A stretch of DNA of 64,000 nucleotides from Patiria pectinifera (lineage: Eukaryota > Echinodermata > Asteroidea > Valvatida > Asterinidae): the NCBI GenBank assembly GCA_029964075.1, contig CM057129.1, positions 25,225,430 through 25,289,429 on the forward strand, given 5' to 3'. Made by a program: the position numbers and the translations under genes. This document shows, one piece after another, positions 47,828 through 59,600 of this stretch. Position 1 is the stretch's first letter, and each line of letters begins with the position of its first letter. The notes beneath the pieces are model-generated. The model did not search any database and was not told where the DNA came from. It was given only the letters and a program-made list of their open reading frames with translations.

Positions 47828-48331
47828 GACGTACACGTAGATGTGGGGTTCTAGAGCTGGAGATCAAGTACTAGACCAAAGTTGTAATCGCCGCGAAACT
47901 TGGTAATTTTTTTCCAGCGCTATCAACAAAATTTATTCTCAAACTGGTTACTCGCATTTTCAACAGATGTTTGTGTTTGTAAATACAGTATTTAGAGTAC
48001 ATGTTATTTTTGTTGTTTTCAATGGGCAATCAGTTAAGTTCTGTTAGAGAAACTGGTTAAAAAGTGGTGGTGCCTGGAGCCAAAAGTCATGAACGTTTTT
48101 CATATGTACATGTATGTGGGCTTGTGCCCAATTTCCGGACATTTGAGGGTTGCAGTTCAGTTGTCTTTATGATATTTTTCAGAGTGCATTAATTTACACT
48201 AAATATCTTACGAATGCAATAATCGACTGAAAATGAATCCTTGCCTCATCAGCTAAATTCGTTTTGGAAAGAAAGTAGGGAAAGAATGTTGCAACCTGAC
48301 ACCACTTTTTTCTTCAATCCTTCATAACTAA

Positions 48332-48692
48332 AGGCCAAAAAAAAAAGTCTCCGGTTTCTGGTATGCACACACGTCGCCGCAGCCATGCGCGTTGGCAAAA
48401 TGAAAAAGGTTTTTTTTTCAATAAAAGATGATGTCTAAAAACCGCCAAACTCACTGGTTTGACTGGAATCCTGCTGCTGCACAATGTTAACATGTTTTTA
48501 GATGGGGTTATGATCGAGAATAAGCTTTATGTGGCCTCTCTGGACTCCCATATATTTGCACTAAGTTTAGTCGGGCACCATTTGCAGTCATCAGCCGACA
48601 TTTGAAGCAAAAAAAATTAAAAAAAAGCCGCATCGCCGCACCACTTTTTGGGCAAGCTCCATACCAGAAACCGGAGACTTTTTGTTTTTGGC
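48332..48692. mobile_element. MITE family C copy 1, TAA target site
   Basis: Terminal repeats are AGGCCAAAA...AGTCTCCGGTTTCTGGTATG and CATACCAGAAACCGGAGACT...TTTTTGGCC, flanked by TAA on both sides. A 3-bp TAA duplication fits PIF/Harbinger (Tourist-like) elements. It is inserted in the left arm of family D. An opposite copy lies at 57091-57466. Confidence 0.8.
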
Positions 48693-48695
48693 CTA

Positions 48696-48813
48696 ATGAA
48701 ATTGTAGTCCGAGTAACTAGGACTCGCTTTTTAACAATTGGACATGGTCGGGTGATAGTCCAAATGTTAAAAAAGCGATCTGTAAAGTCCTAGCACTCGG
48801 ACTAATGAAATTG
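48696..48813. mobile_element. 100-bp MULE-like MITE with 9-bp duplication
   Basis: The element at 48705-48804 starts TAGTCCGAGTAACTAGGACT and ends AGTCCTAGCACTCGGACTA, with inner arms TTTTTAACAATTGGAC and GTCCAAATGTTAAAAAA. ATGAAATTG flanks it directly on both sides. A 9-bp duplication is typical of Mutator-like elements. Confidence 0.8.
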
Positions 48814-49422
48814 AAGGTCAGTCATTGCAAAAATGATGATATAAAGACGTGAACCTGGGACTGAGAAACATTTCCAATTTTGTTGGGAAATACTCTGAAA
48901 ATTTTCTTGACTCTCCATAGACTTTGTACACAGACGCTGAAGTGGCCTCAGGTTGCAACCTTTTTTTCTGAATGTAGTAATCCTGACATGCCAGACACCA
49001 CTTCCATTGACTTGAACATGTTCAGCAAATGTACAAAGTCAAAGAGCTTAACATAATATGGAGAGTCAAGAATATTTTCATAAGTTTTTTCTAACAAAAT
49101 TGGAAATGTTTCTCAGTCCCAGATTCATGTCTTTTCAACATTTTTGCAATGACTGACCTTCATTGAGATGATATATGGTGAAAAAAGTGGCGTCAGGGTG
49201 CAATATTCTTTCCTTAGTTTTAAAGAATTTAGTGCTGGCCTGTAAACCTGTAAACATGACGTATATACCGTCGAGTAGTAACAGATCTAAATTTAAGTCA
49301 CATTCATTAGGGCAAACAAAGTGGTACCTTTTTCTTTGAATTTGTTTTAATGAGATTTTTCAAGTTTCAATTAATAAAAGGCCTCCTGCAGTAAACATCT
49401 AGTCATGTTACTAGTTGGCCCG

Positions 49423-49946
49423 TTAAAGGGAATATACAACATTTGCAAACATCGAAAAACAAAACTACCAAATTTTTACGAAATACCTGACTAGGATGTT
49501 GGCAAATTACAGTCTGAAGCATCCTGTAAAATTATGGCACCTGGTGTGAAGTCATTTTCAAGAAAAGTGGTATTTTTGTATAAATTTCCTACGGTGGTCG
49601 GCCGACCACCGTTGGAAAAACCTGACTATTTTTCAACTCCTGCTCCAACTTTACCCTTTTTTCCATTCAAAATATTGTTTGCTATCCGTTACATGTTCAT
49701 GAACGGTTGCAGGCCAGCTAGACTGGTTCCCTACCTTACAATTTTCCGGCACCTATAAATTGATCCATTTTATCTTTGGTGTAGCCAGGGCACCAGACTA
49801 CTTGAATATTTTTGTTTTTCTTCATTTTTCCAGCATTTCAAACTTCAAACATGTCGGTGTAACAATATTTGATCTATTATACTAACCCCTCAAGTAGTTC
49901 ATATCTGAAAATTACAGCAAAAGCCAATGATGTACATTCCCTTTAA
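49423..49946 (+). mobile_element. TTAA-flanked palindromic MITE, family A copy 4
   Basis: The ends are TTAAAGGGAATATACAACA and GATGTACATTCCCTTTAA. The central arms are CCTACGGTGGTCGG and CCGACCACCGTTGG. It is the best-preserved copy in the copy 1 orientation and lies 0.6 kb before the ATR start exon. Confidence 0.83.
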
Positions 49947-50558
49947 GTTATTCTACCCATGCTAGTATTCAACATATTCCATTGGTTTTTACCAAACAAA
50001 TCATCAATCTGTATGTTTTGTTTATAAACCAAAAAAAAGCTACATTTGTCTAGTTAGGATGTTTCAATCCTCTGAAAATTATGCATTTATTGATTTTTGG
50101 GTTGCCTTTGCGCCCATAACGCACAAAAGATACACCTGAATTATTGTTTCAGGCTGCAAATGATGTTGAACTTTGTACAATAAATATTCCATATCTAAAG
50201 GTGGATTTTTTTGTTTTGTTTGATGTCTCAATCAAAAATGAATAACGTTTGTATTGCTAGAAACAATATATTTTTCAGGGTGAAACTCATCAATAGCACG
50301 GGAGAGCAAAAGAGTCAAGAAAATGGAAGAATCGATCTTCGAAATTCTGCCATCTTAAAAAAAAAAAAGGGACCCCTCCATTTAAAAAAAAAACCTGGAT
50401 GAGAAACTATTTTTTTACTCGACCTAATAACATGTTGTGGTTGATATTTTTACTTTACTTTGCAATTGTTTATGTTAATGTGTATTTAAATTTAGCACGT
50501 TGATATGATCTTGCGTTCACTGGAAACTTACAATTTCATTCAATTTTTTGTTTAATAG

Positions 50559-50577
50559 TACAAACATGTAAGCAGAA
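50559..50577 (+). promoter_or_regulatory. ATR 5' leader with ATGTAA start-stop element
   Basis: A likely acceptor, TTTAATAG, ends at 50558. The following 19 bases contain ATGTAA (50566-50571), an upstream ATG immediately followed by a stop, only six bases before the main ATG. Such minimal uORFs can pause or reload ribosomes. The effect here is inference and depends on the exon start. Confidence 0.4.
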
Positions 50578-50678
50578 ATGGCATCCTGTGGATCGGCAGG
50601 AGGTATGGCTGCGTCCAATCAGATCTCCTTAAAAGACACGGAGGCCGCTGCATTCAACAAGCTGAGAGATGCAAAGTC
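50578..50678 (+). CDS. ATR: ATR exon with start codon
   Basis: Codes for 33 residues, MASCGSAGGMAASNQISLKD onward, and ends AAGTC before GTAAGTA. The low-complexity N-terminus is typical of a poorly conserved ATR start. GTATG inside the exon could mimic a donor but is in frame and unused. Confidence 0.75.
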
Positions 50679-53600
50679 GTAAGTACTAGAGGAAACTAAA
50701 CACCAATTAAAAATAATAATAACAATAATAATAATAATAACCTTGGATTGGACATTTGGGAGATATTTCCATAGACTTGTGAACATAATTTTTCAAACTT
50801 AAATGTGCCCTAACCCAATATTCCCTTGTCCTCTTTCCACGAATTTTGGTATGCTTACTAATTAGACCACATTTACTAGATTAGGCCACAAATATAACCT
50901 CATTGCGACAGCAACATTTTACCTCTAAAGAAGGGCTGTGACATTAGGCAGCCAGGAAAATGTCTCCCTAATGTCCAATGTCTCCCACTGTTCGAAGAAA
51001 TGCTATAATAGGGCGACTCTCCCGTAGACTTGTTCACAAACCTAAAATGTCACCTAACCAAGTTTACCTTATCCTGCCTCCACGAATTTCGGTATACTTA
51101 TGTTTTGGACCAAGAGGAATGGTTTGTGACAATACAATTCCTTGTCCTAAGGGTCGTTTTAACAATAGGACGACACAAATTTGTTGCCCCAATAAAGCGT
51201 GTCGCCCTAATGCAGACGCGATTTGCAAAATCTGTCACCCGTTTAAGTTATTTTGTAGGTTTAATAGTACTAAATTTAAAAACCAGTAAACTAAAAAACA
51301 AAAACAAAAACACCCCATAATATCGGATTTTGCCCACTGACGCATTTTATAAACACTGTTTACTCATTGTCTGAGCTACATTTTGCAAGGGAATATTCAC
51401 AAGCTTACTCAAGTTTGGAGGTAACGTGCAACATTTGCAAACATCAAAAAACAAAATCACCAAATTATTGTGAAATACCTTACGTGGCCGTAAGTGAATA
51501 ATAGTCCCAAGCATCCTGTGAAATAATGGCACCTAGTATGCTGCCACTTTCAAGAAATGTGGAAGTTTTGTATCAATTTCCAACGATGGTCGGCCGACCA
51601 TCATTGGAAAAATAACTGACCCTTTTTTTTCTCAAATACTGCCCCCAATTTATCATTAGTAAGTCCACATTTTCTTTGCAATCGCTTAAATGTCCCTGAA
51701 CGGGTGCAAGCCTGCCAGTCTGGTTCTCTGACCTGAAAATTTCCTGACGTCTATAATTTGCTCCATTTCGTGTTGAAGTACGGTCAGGGAACCAGACTAC
51801 AAGAACAGCATTTTTTTCCTGGATTTTTCCAGCATCTACATGTGTGTGTATGAACACAAAACTTTAAATAGGTCAGTGTAACAATATTGGCTATAAAATA
51901 CTAACCCCCAAATCCATCCATCTTGGAAAATTACAGCAACGGTAAATGTTGGATATTACCTTTAAACAATGAACCAATAAAACAGTTAATCATACCTTCC
52001 CATTTTTTTCTGAAGGCTGTATCGGTTTTGCAGAAAGTTTTAAATGTGGGAAAAGGGGACGTGAATGATTACAGAGCATTTAGGAAAATTTTTAATTTTA
52101 GAAATGCCGAATGCTAGTATTTTTTGGCATTCATAAATACCTCAGACAGTTTACCCATTCCTATTGGTCAAGAGCCTGTCACGTGAATGGTTTTAAATAG
52201 TTGAAAAAACACCGGCTGGCTGGCTGGTTTTAAACACTTTTCCGATGTCACATGAAATTTGGACTCCTATGATATCTGGTTCCTTTTACCCTTTTATTGT
52301 TTGAACGTTCACAATCTTCACTTAGGCACACGCAATACTACCAATGAGTCCGTACTTCATAGAATCCTAAATTCACACTACACCAGTACTGCTGCATTCT
52401 GCGCCACATTGCGCAGTATGTGTCACGCGCTACTCTCGAGAGGCACATACCATAACATAGCAAGAGGAATGTATAAAAAAAACGTTAAGTAAAATTATTA
52501 ACAAAATCGTTGCCAATTTATAATTTTTGACTTGTTTTTACTTTTTGAATCAAAGGTATTTATAAATGGGAATAAATATGTGCTTGGCCAGTTTTAAACA
52601 AGAACGTCACCGATAATGACCCTCGCCTTCAGATCGGGCTATTATCAGCGTCCAGGCCCCAAACCAGTTTTAAACGTACTTAATAATGGCCAAGCACATA
52701 TTTATTCCCTTATTTTAAATGATATTCTGTAACTTGAATACAAACTATAGAATAACATGTCCAAGTAGTTTGTCAACTGTGTCATCAGTTTTGATATAAG
52801 AAAAATTATATTTAATTTTGTCACAACTTTGTTTACATTTTCCACTCAGCCCCGAAGAAAGACAGCAGGCTCTGAAGATGTGTCGTAAGATTATTTGTAA
52901 ACTTGTGGACAGATACTTGACAGACTTGCAAAAAGGTGAGTGTTTGTTAAAAAAAAAATTGGTTGAAAACTCTTTAAAAAGGGGGGTGTCTTTTTGGTTG
53001 GGGAGACGCATTTTCTTTCCCTTTTTCAAAAAAGAAATAATTTTCTTAGATGTTTGATAAAAATGGAGATAATATTTGCATAATTTATTGAAATAATCCC
53101 CCCCCTCAAAAAAAAAACCCACAATATTCTTTCTGGTTTCCCTACCTACCCTATTCTGACAGCCCCTACCCTAATTTTTCTATGGGAAAAATGAGGGAAA
53201 AAACACCCAAAACCATCAGATTCTACATTATACCCTTGACTACACGCAGAGGCCTCCATATGATCGTTCAAAAAAAAAATTGGCAAAAAAAAAAAAAAAT
53301 CCCTACCTACATGTACCTACCCTATTTTCGAATGCCATGTAATCGAAAGCAGATTTTTTTTGTGTGGCCTAAGCCAACGTCTATTGTATTATCATGTATT
53401 GTAAAATAATTCACAAAAATATCGATTGTAAAGAAATTGCAATAATTTATTGCGAATAACAGCATGCATATGTATAATTACCTTCATTTCTTTTCGCGAT
53501 CTTATTGTTTTGTCTGCAGTTTCAGCCGAGTTATCCAGCAGCGAACTCAGCATCGTCGTGCTCAATTTTCTCAACAACTGCATCCATCAGTCTCCCAACA

Positions 53601-56600
53601 TGTTTGCTCGCACAAGCTTGACGATGTCTGGTATCAGTGATGCAACGGGACCTCTCAGGCCTCAGCTGCAGGTGCCTCAAGATCCTGAATACCACATATG
53701 CAAAGGTGCGAGACTGGGTGCCAGACCTGTTTTCAACTAAATTAAACCTAAACGTAGTTTTAGTTTTAATACAATGATCGTGCAGTACCAAGTGTTGAAT
53801 AAGAGCTGACGGGTTTAAACGTTGAGGTTCAACCCATTACCATCTTGAATTACTTGATCTTGTGTTACAAACAAATTTTGTTAAGCTCTGGCATCTACTA
53901 CATGTCACTTGGTGGTTGGTCGGTTGGTTTGTCTGTCTGTCTGTCCCCGAAAATTGACCAAAATAAGCCCCTGAGTTGACCAAACAGAATTGACCAAAAA
54001 GAATTGACCAAATGCCATGCCGTCGTCATAAAATACACTCTTGTGACTGTTTTCGGAACACTGATTTTGTTTCCATCGATGCGCATGCGCGTTTATTTTG
54101 CATATGTCTGTCCCCAAAAATTGACCAAAATAAACCCCCTAAGTTTCCCATAAAATATAACTATCAAATTTTAATTAAAACAAAAAAAGCAAACAAAATA
54201 AATTAAATACTTAACAAAAATTGTTTGTAACAATTCAGAAAGGTGTTTATGAAAAGATTGTAAAAGGAGGCAAAATATGTGCAGTAGTGTAATAGTCACA
54301 TGGTTTTATCACAAATCGCTATAAATCTAGGTGTAAATCTAAAGTATGGTGTTCCATATGTGCAATAATTTAACACTTTTCATGTCTATACTTTCACAAG
54401 TTGTCACAATGTAATACAGATGGATCCTTTTCATATGAACAATAGGCATATTCAGGTGTTTTTATGGAAAGAATGTTGCAACCTGACGCCACTGTTTTTT
54501 TCATATGTCATGAAGTATGAAGTGGCTTATAATATGACCAACAGTTGGATTCGAACCCCTGACCCTCTGATCATAAGTCAGGAATCCAAACCACCAGGCC
54601 ACACTCCACTAAATGTATAAATACATACCTTATTATTATTATTATCCACTTAAATTCTGCTTGAATCCCCTCCGCAGGTCTGAATACATGGCTGTTGTCT
54701 TGCCTGATCAGGATTCTCAATGATTACTTCTGTCTGGCCCTTCATGATCAAATCATCAAAGTCATGGTATCTCTGCTTCATGCCGTCAAGTACAAGGATC
54801 CGCCATCCTTCTCTGAGCTACTCAGTGAGCTCTGTAGCCTTGTAGCAGGTAAATCTATCATGGGCGTTATTTCTTTTTATCTGAAATGTGATGGACACCA
54901 TTTGCAAACATTGAAACATGAAACTGTCAAAATACATGGAATGTCCTACCTGATTGTAAGTAATTATATTACACGGCATTCATTGTATTGTATTGTATTG
55001 TATTGTATATTTTCCATTTGTCACAAATTAATATAATGCTAATGCAACAGTTTATTTACTATACAACAGTAACTAAACTTAATAGAATGCTAATACATGT
55101 ACAACACTTTGATCAATTAAACATAAATGGTGACAGATGGGGGAACCAGGAAAAAAGCCTAAGCTTATACAGAGCCTGGTCCTGTTTGTGAGTAACTTAT
55201 GAAATATACAACAATTAAAGCTATAATTTAAATCAGTGGTCAATAAATTAATTAAGTAATTAATTAGTTGGCATAATAGTAGAAAAACTGAAGGAAATTG
55301 AATTGTACTGATTTACAATACAACATTTGATTACGATGGAATGTGACTTACACAAATGTGAATTATGGGTGCACGTCTTATATAATACAGGAAATAAGTA
55401 GGTTTTTTAGATATCTTTTGAATTTATGCACAGTCCGAAAGAAGGGTATAGGGGTAAGCTGATTCCAGAGAAGGGGGCCTTGGTGTCTAACTGTTTTCAT
55501 GAATGATGCAGTCCTAGCCTTACCAATGTGAACTTTTTTGACTGATCTTGTGTTATGTAAATGGACATCTAGATTTCTCACAAACATGGACCTGATCATT
55601 AATCGTGCATTTTTGGTTCCATTCACTTTGCATTTTCGTTCCATCCCTTTTGATCTATTGCATGCGCACGTTAGATCATGCGTTTTATACAGCAGTACAA
55701 AACTTGCCTTTGAAGTGGATGTAGTTACAATTTGTTTGCATTGTTTTAAGAACTTACCATATTAACTTTCATATTGTTAATGGTTTGACTTTTAAACCTT
55801 TTTTTAGCCTTGAACAAGCTCAACAAAAAGTAGTGGATATAACACAGAAACATTGCAAAATACTGATCATTAAGTCTTACTTTTGTTTTACGTATGATGT
55901 GTTTTTTCCTTCAGATGTTTCTGCAGCAGTCTTGAACAACTTTGCAGCCGGTGATGTAGAAGAACTAGACCCTCCTCTGGAAATGAAACGCTTTACTGTT
56001 GATGTGGACAGGCTAAGCAACTTGGAGGTATGATGACATGAATTCAATTTCTAGATTTAAAGGGAATATACAACATTTGCTGTAATTTTCAGAAATGCAT
56101 GGATTGGGGGTGGGGGTTGAGTATTTTATAGCAAATATTGTTACACTGACTTGTTTGAAGTTTTGTGTTCGATAGATGCTGGAAAAACCAAAAAAAAACA
56201 ATCATGGCCTTGTAGTCTGGGTCCCTGACCCCACTTAAGATGAAACGGAGCAATTTATAGATTTCAGGGAACCAGTCTAGCTGGCTTGTACCTGTTCATA
56301 GGTGTTTAATCAATTGCAAACAAAATGCGGACTAACTAAATATGGTAAATTGGGGACAGTATTTGAAAAAAGCCAGTTTTTTTTCCAACGCTGGTCGGCC
56401 AACTGATACAAAAATACCACTTTTCTAGAAAATGACAGCACACCAGGTGCCATGATTTTACAGGATGCTTGAGACTATCATTCACTAACAGTCCAGTAAG
56501 GTATTTCAAAATGATTTGGTAGTTTTGTTTTTTGATGTTTGTAAATGTTGTATATTCCCTTTAAAGTGATAAGTTTGAGAAATTTTTTTAAGACAGCTCA

Positions 56601-59600
56601 AGTCATTTGGTAGACTCTCAATATTTGTGCCGGTCCCAGAGAGTACAAAGTCCTCCTTGTCCCTCACTGATTCACTCTCACTCATGAGTCGGGCAGTGCT
56701 CTCATAGAGGATTACCCTGTGCCAATGAATGGGCTAAATCCGGACCATTGTGTAGACCAGTTGCATGAAAAGACTTCCAGTGAATAGCCGTTCTGATTCA
56801 ATTTAATTTAATTTTGGGGGTTCGGGGACCAGCTTTGCCGCGTCTTGTTTTCAATCCTTTTTTTTCTTCTGGCGATCAGTGTTTCATTCCTTTTCGTCTT
56901 GCTTGCTAGGAGCAGGAAGAATTGTCAAGCATCTACAAAAACTCCAGACCGATCACGTTGAGGTATCACACTAACTGCAGTCTGCTTCAGTTGAACCTGA
57001 CGTGAGTACGAAAACAGGCTGCTCTTTGATTTAATTAGTTCGCTACTTCAGGTTTTTCATTGAAGCTGAACAGTTCGCGGTCCCTGTCCCTAAGGCCAAA
57101 CAAAAAAAGTCTCCGGTTTCTGGTATAGAGCTTGCCCAAAAAGTGGTGCGGCGATGCGGCTTTTTTTTTTTTTTTACCTGATTTTTTTGCTTCAAATGTC
57201 GGCTGATGACTGCAAATGGTGCACAACTAAACTTAGTGCAAATATATGGGAGTCCAGAGAGGCCGCATAAATCTTATTCTCGACCATAACCCAATCTAAA
57301 AACACGTTAAAATTGTGCAGCAGCAGGAATCCAGTCAAACCAGTGAGTTTGGCGGTTTTGAGACATCATCTTTCATTGAAATTTTTTTTTTTTTCATTTT
57401 GCCGACACGCATGGCTACGGCGACGCGCGCATACCAGAAACCGGAGACTTTTATTTTTTTTTGCCTAAGCGGTTGGAGAGTTTCTTGTGTACAACTTACA
57501 GTGAGTCTCTGGCCAGTCACATGTATTTTAGTTTCAGTGATTTACCCTTAAAAAATGGAAAGATGCATGGTTATAAGCTATGGATCAGCCATTTGCAGAC
57601 AAGCATTGATATGTGCTCAAATTCGGCGATTAATTACGCAAAACAAAACTGCGTCCTGACTTCCAGGTTCTGACCAGTCAGCGGGTGCCTTCTATTGGGT
57701 CTTTGGTAACCCATTGTATTATATAACCATGACAGCCAGTTGACCAATCAACAGCTTAGAATTTCTGCTCGAAACGACGGCACAATTTCTTAATTCGAAT
57801 CAAATTGGCTGGCACGTCGATGCGGAGCTTTCAGGCTCCGTTGAACAACGGATGATGCTCAGACTGTGGTTTGGGTGTCAAAAAGATTAAAGTCAAACTT
57901 ATCTTAAAGAGTGCCTGTAGGTCTTGTCACTGTAAAATGAATTCAGTTTAAAAACTTGAATGATTGGGGTCTCAGTACGTAACATTTTATCAAATTCACT
58001 GTTGTTTTGATAAATTTTATTGTTGGCCATTCTTTTATCAGTAAACTGTAAGGGGGTATTAAAGATGTCTTAAATTTGTTGTATTTTGCAGGAAAATCCT
58101 GAATGAGCTGATATATGACGTGACATTGATAACCTCCATCCATCAGTCACCAGGCCTTTGGTCCACGTTGGTCCAACAGTTTGATGCCGGCCAGTATGAA
58201 GTCAAACAGGTCATTTCAAACTTCTGTCAAAAAAAGAATTGATTTTGCTTTAAATGTTTACAAATATGGAAATAACATGCAGGCAAATTTACCTCTGTCG
58301 GCTCATTTCCTTAGATTCACTGTGTGACATTAAAGCTATAGTCCATCATTTGTAATTAGTGCATTTTGTTCGTTTGAAGCAACAAAAGCGTTCAAAATCT
58401 AATGAAGGATACTGAGCAACTAACTTGATGAAGTTTCAGCTCAGCTTCAGCTTCATATTCCGAGAAGAACAGCATTCTAGGATCTCAATTTGAAATCAAA
58501 AGTTGCTAAATCATGTTTCGAATTGTTTTGAATTGCAGCTTTACGCGATGTTGCGCACTGATCCAACGAATTATAGCAACCGCGCGTGCCTGTGCGTCAT
58601 TCCAATGCTTGTGTGCGCTGTGCCGAATAACAAAACGAACAACTAATTTAAATTTTCCTACGGTGCTTCTTAAGAAGCACCGTTGGAAATGCCTTCTTTC
58701 GTTGATTTCATCAAAATGAGAGCTTGCCAGAAAGGATAATTTCACAGGGAAGTTTAGTCCCCTTACTATCTTTCAACCAGTATGTTTTTCAACAATAATT
58801 ACGCCAGTTACTTTTTTGGATAGCTGCAAATGATGGACTCGGGCTTTAAAAACGGACAAAATAAAAGCATTACGGCAAGTCTCCTGCAGTCTGCATTTTC
58901 CTCATTTTTGTGACTTTTTGGGTGCATGTTTGAATTAAATCAAAAGTTTTATTCTGGATAAGCCAACATTTCTGTATCTGGTTTCAACATCTCTTAAGAA
59001 TTTTGTATTCACAGTCAACTTCCATTTATACAAACTCAGCCAGACCTAGCCAATATGTTTGTTATATCCGAATTTTGTGTTAAGTTAAGTAGAGCGCAAG
59101 TCCTATTCATGGTGCACATCAATGCACAATCGCGATCAAGGCCTTTTGTTCAGTATAACCAGATTTTTTTTGTAATGAGAGTCAACTGTACTTTGTATAA
59201 AGCTATAGTCCATCATTTGCAGCAATCCGAAAAAGTAACTGCCGTATTATTGTTGAAAAACATACTTGGTTGAAAGATAGTAAGTGGACTAAACTCCCTG
59301 TGAAATTAATCTTTCTGGCAAGCTATCATTTTGAAGTGATCAACGAAAGAAGGTTTTTCAACGGTGCGTCTTAAGACGCACCGTAGGAAAATTTAAATTA
59401 GTAATTCATTTTGTTATTCGGCGCAGCGCATGCAAGCATTGGCACGACGCACAGGCGCGCGCGGTTGCTATAATTCGTCGGATCAGTGCGCGACATCGCG
59501 TATAGCTGCAATTCAAAACAATTCAAAACATGATTCAGCAACTTTTGATTTGAAATTGAGATCCTAGAATGCTGTTTTTCTCATCAGGAAACTTCATCAG

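Larger units (their letters stand above)
46516..48250. other. Non-coding stretch upstream of ATR
   Basis: No exon is recognised. A CpG-rich block (47718-47800) and the second copy of the 40-bp repeat lie here; poly-G at 47522-47532. Confidence 0.4.
48253..49232. mobile_element. Long palindromic element (family D) with nested insertions
   Basis: The outer arms TAAATTCGTTTTGG...GGAAAGAATGTTGCAACCTG and, reversed, TAAATTCTTT...GGAAAGAATATTGCACCCTG pair. So do the inner arms GGTCAGTCATTGCAAAAATG and CATTTTTGCAATGACTGACC. The left arm is interrupted by two younger elements (48332-48692 and 48705-48804); removing them restores pairing. A fragment of the same arm (GAATGTTGCAACCTGACGCC) lies at 54472. 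Confidence 0.78.

Noticed and set aside
51573..51857. 94-codon open frame, minus strand
   Set aside because: It lies wholly inside the TTAA MITE copy at 51415-51965. The frame is an accident of the repeat.
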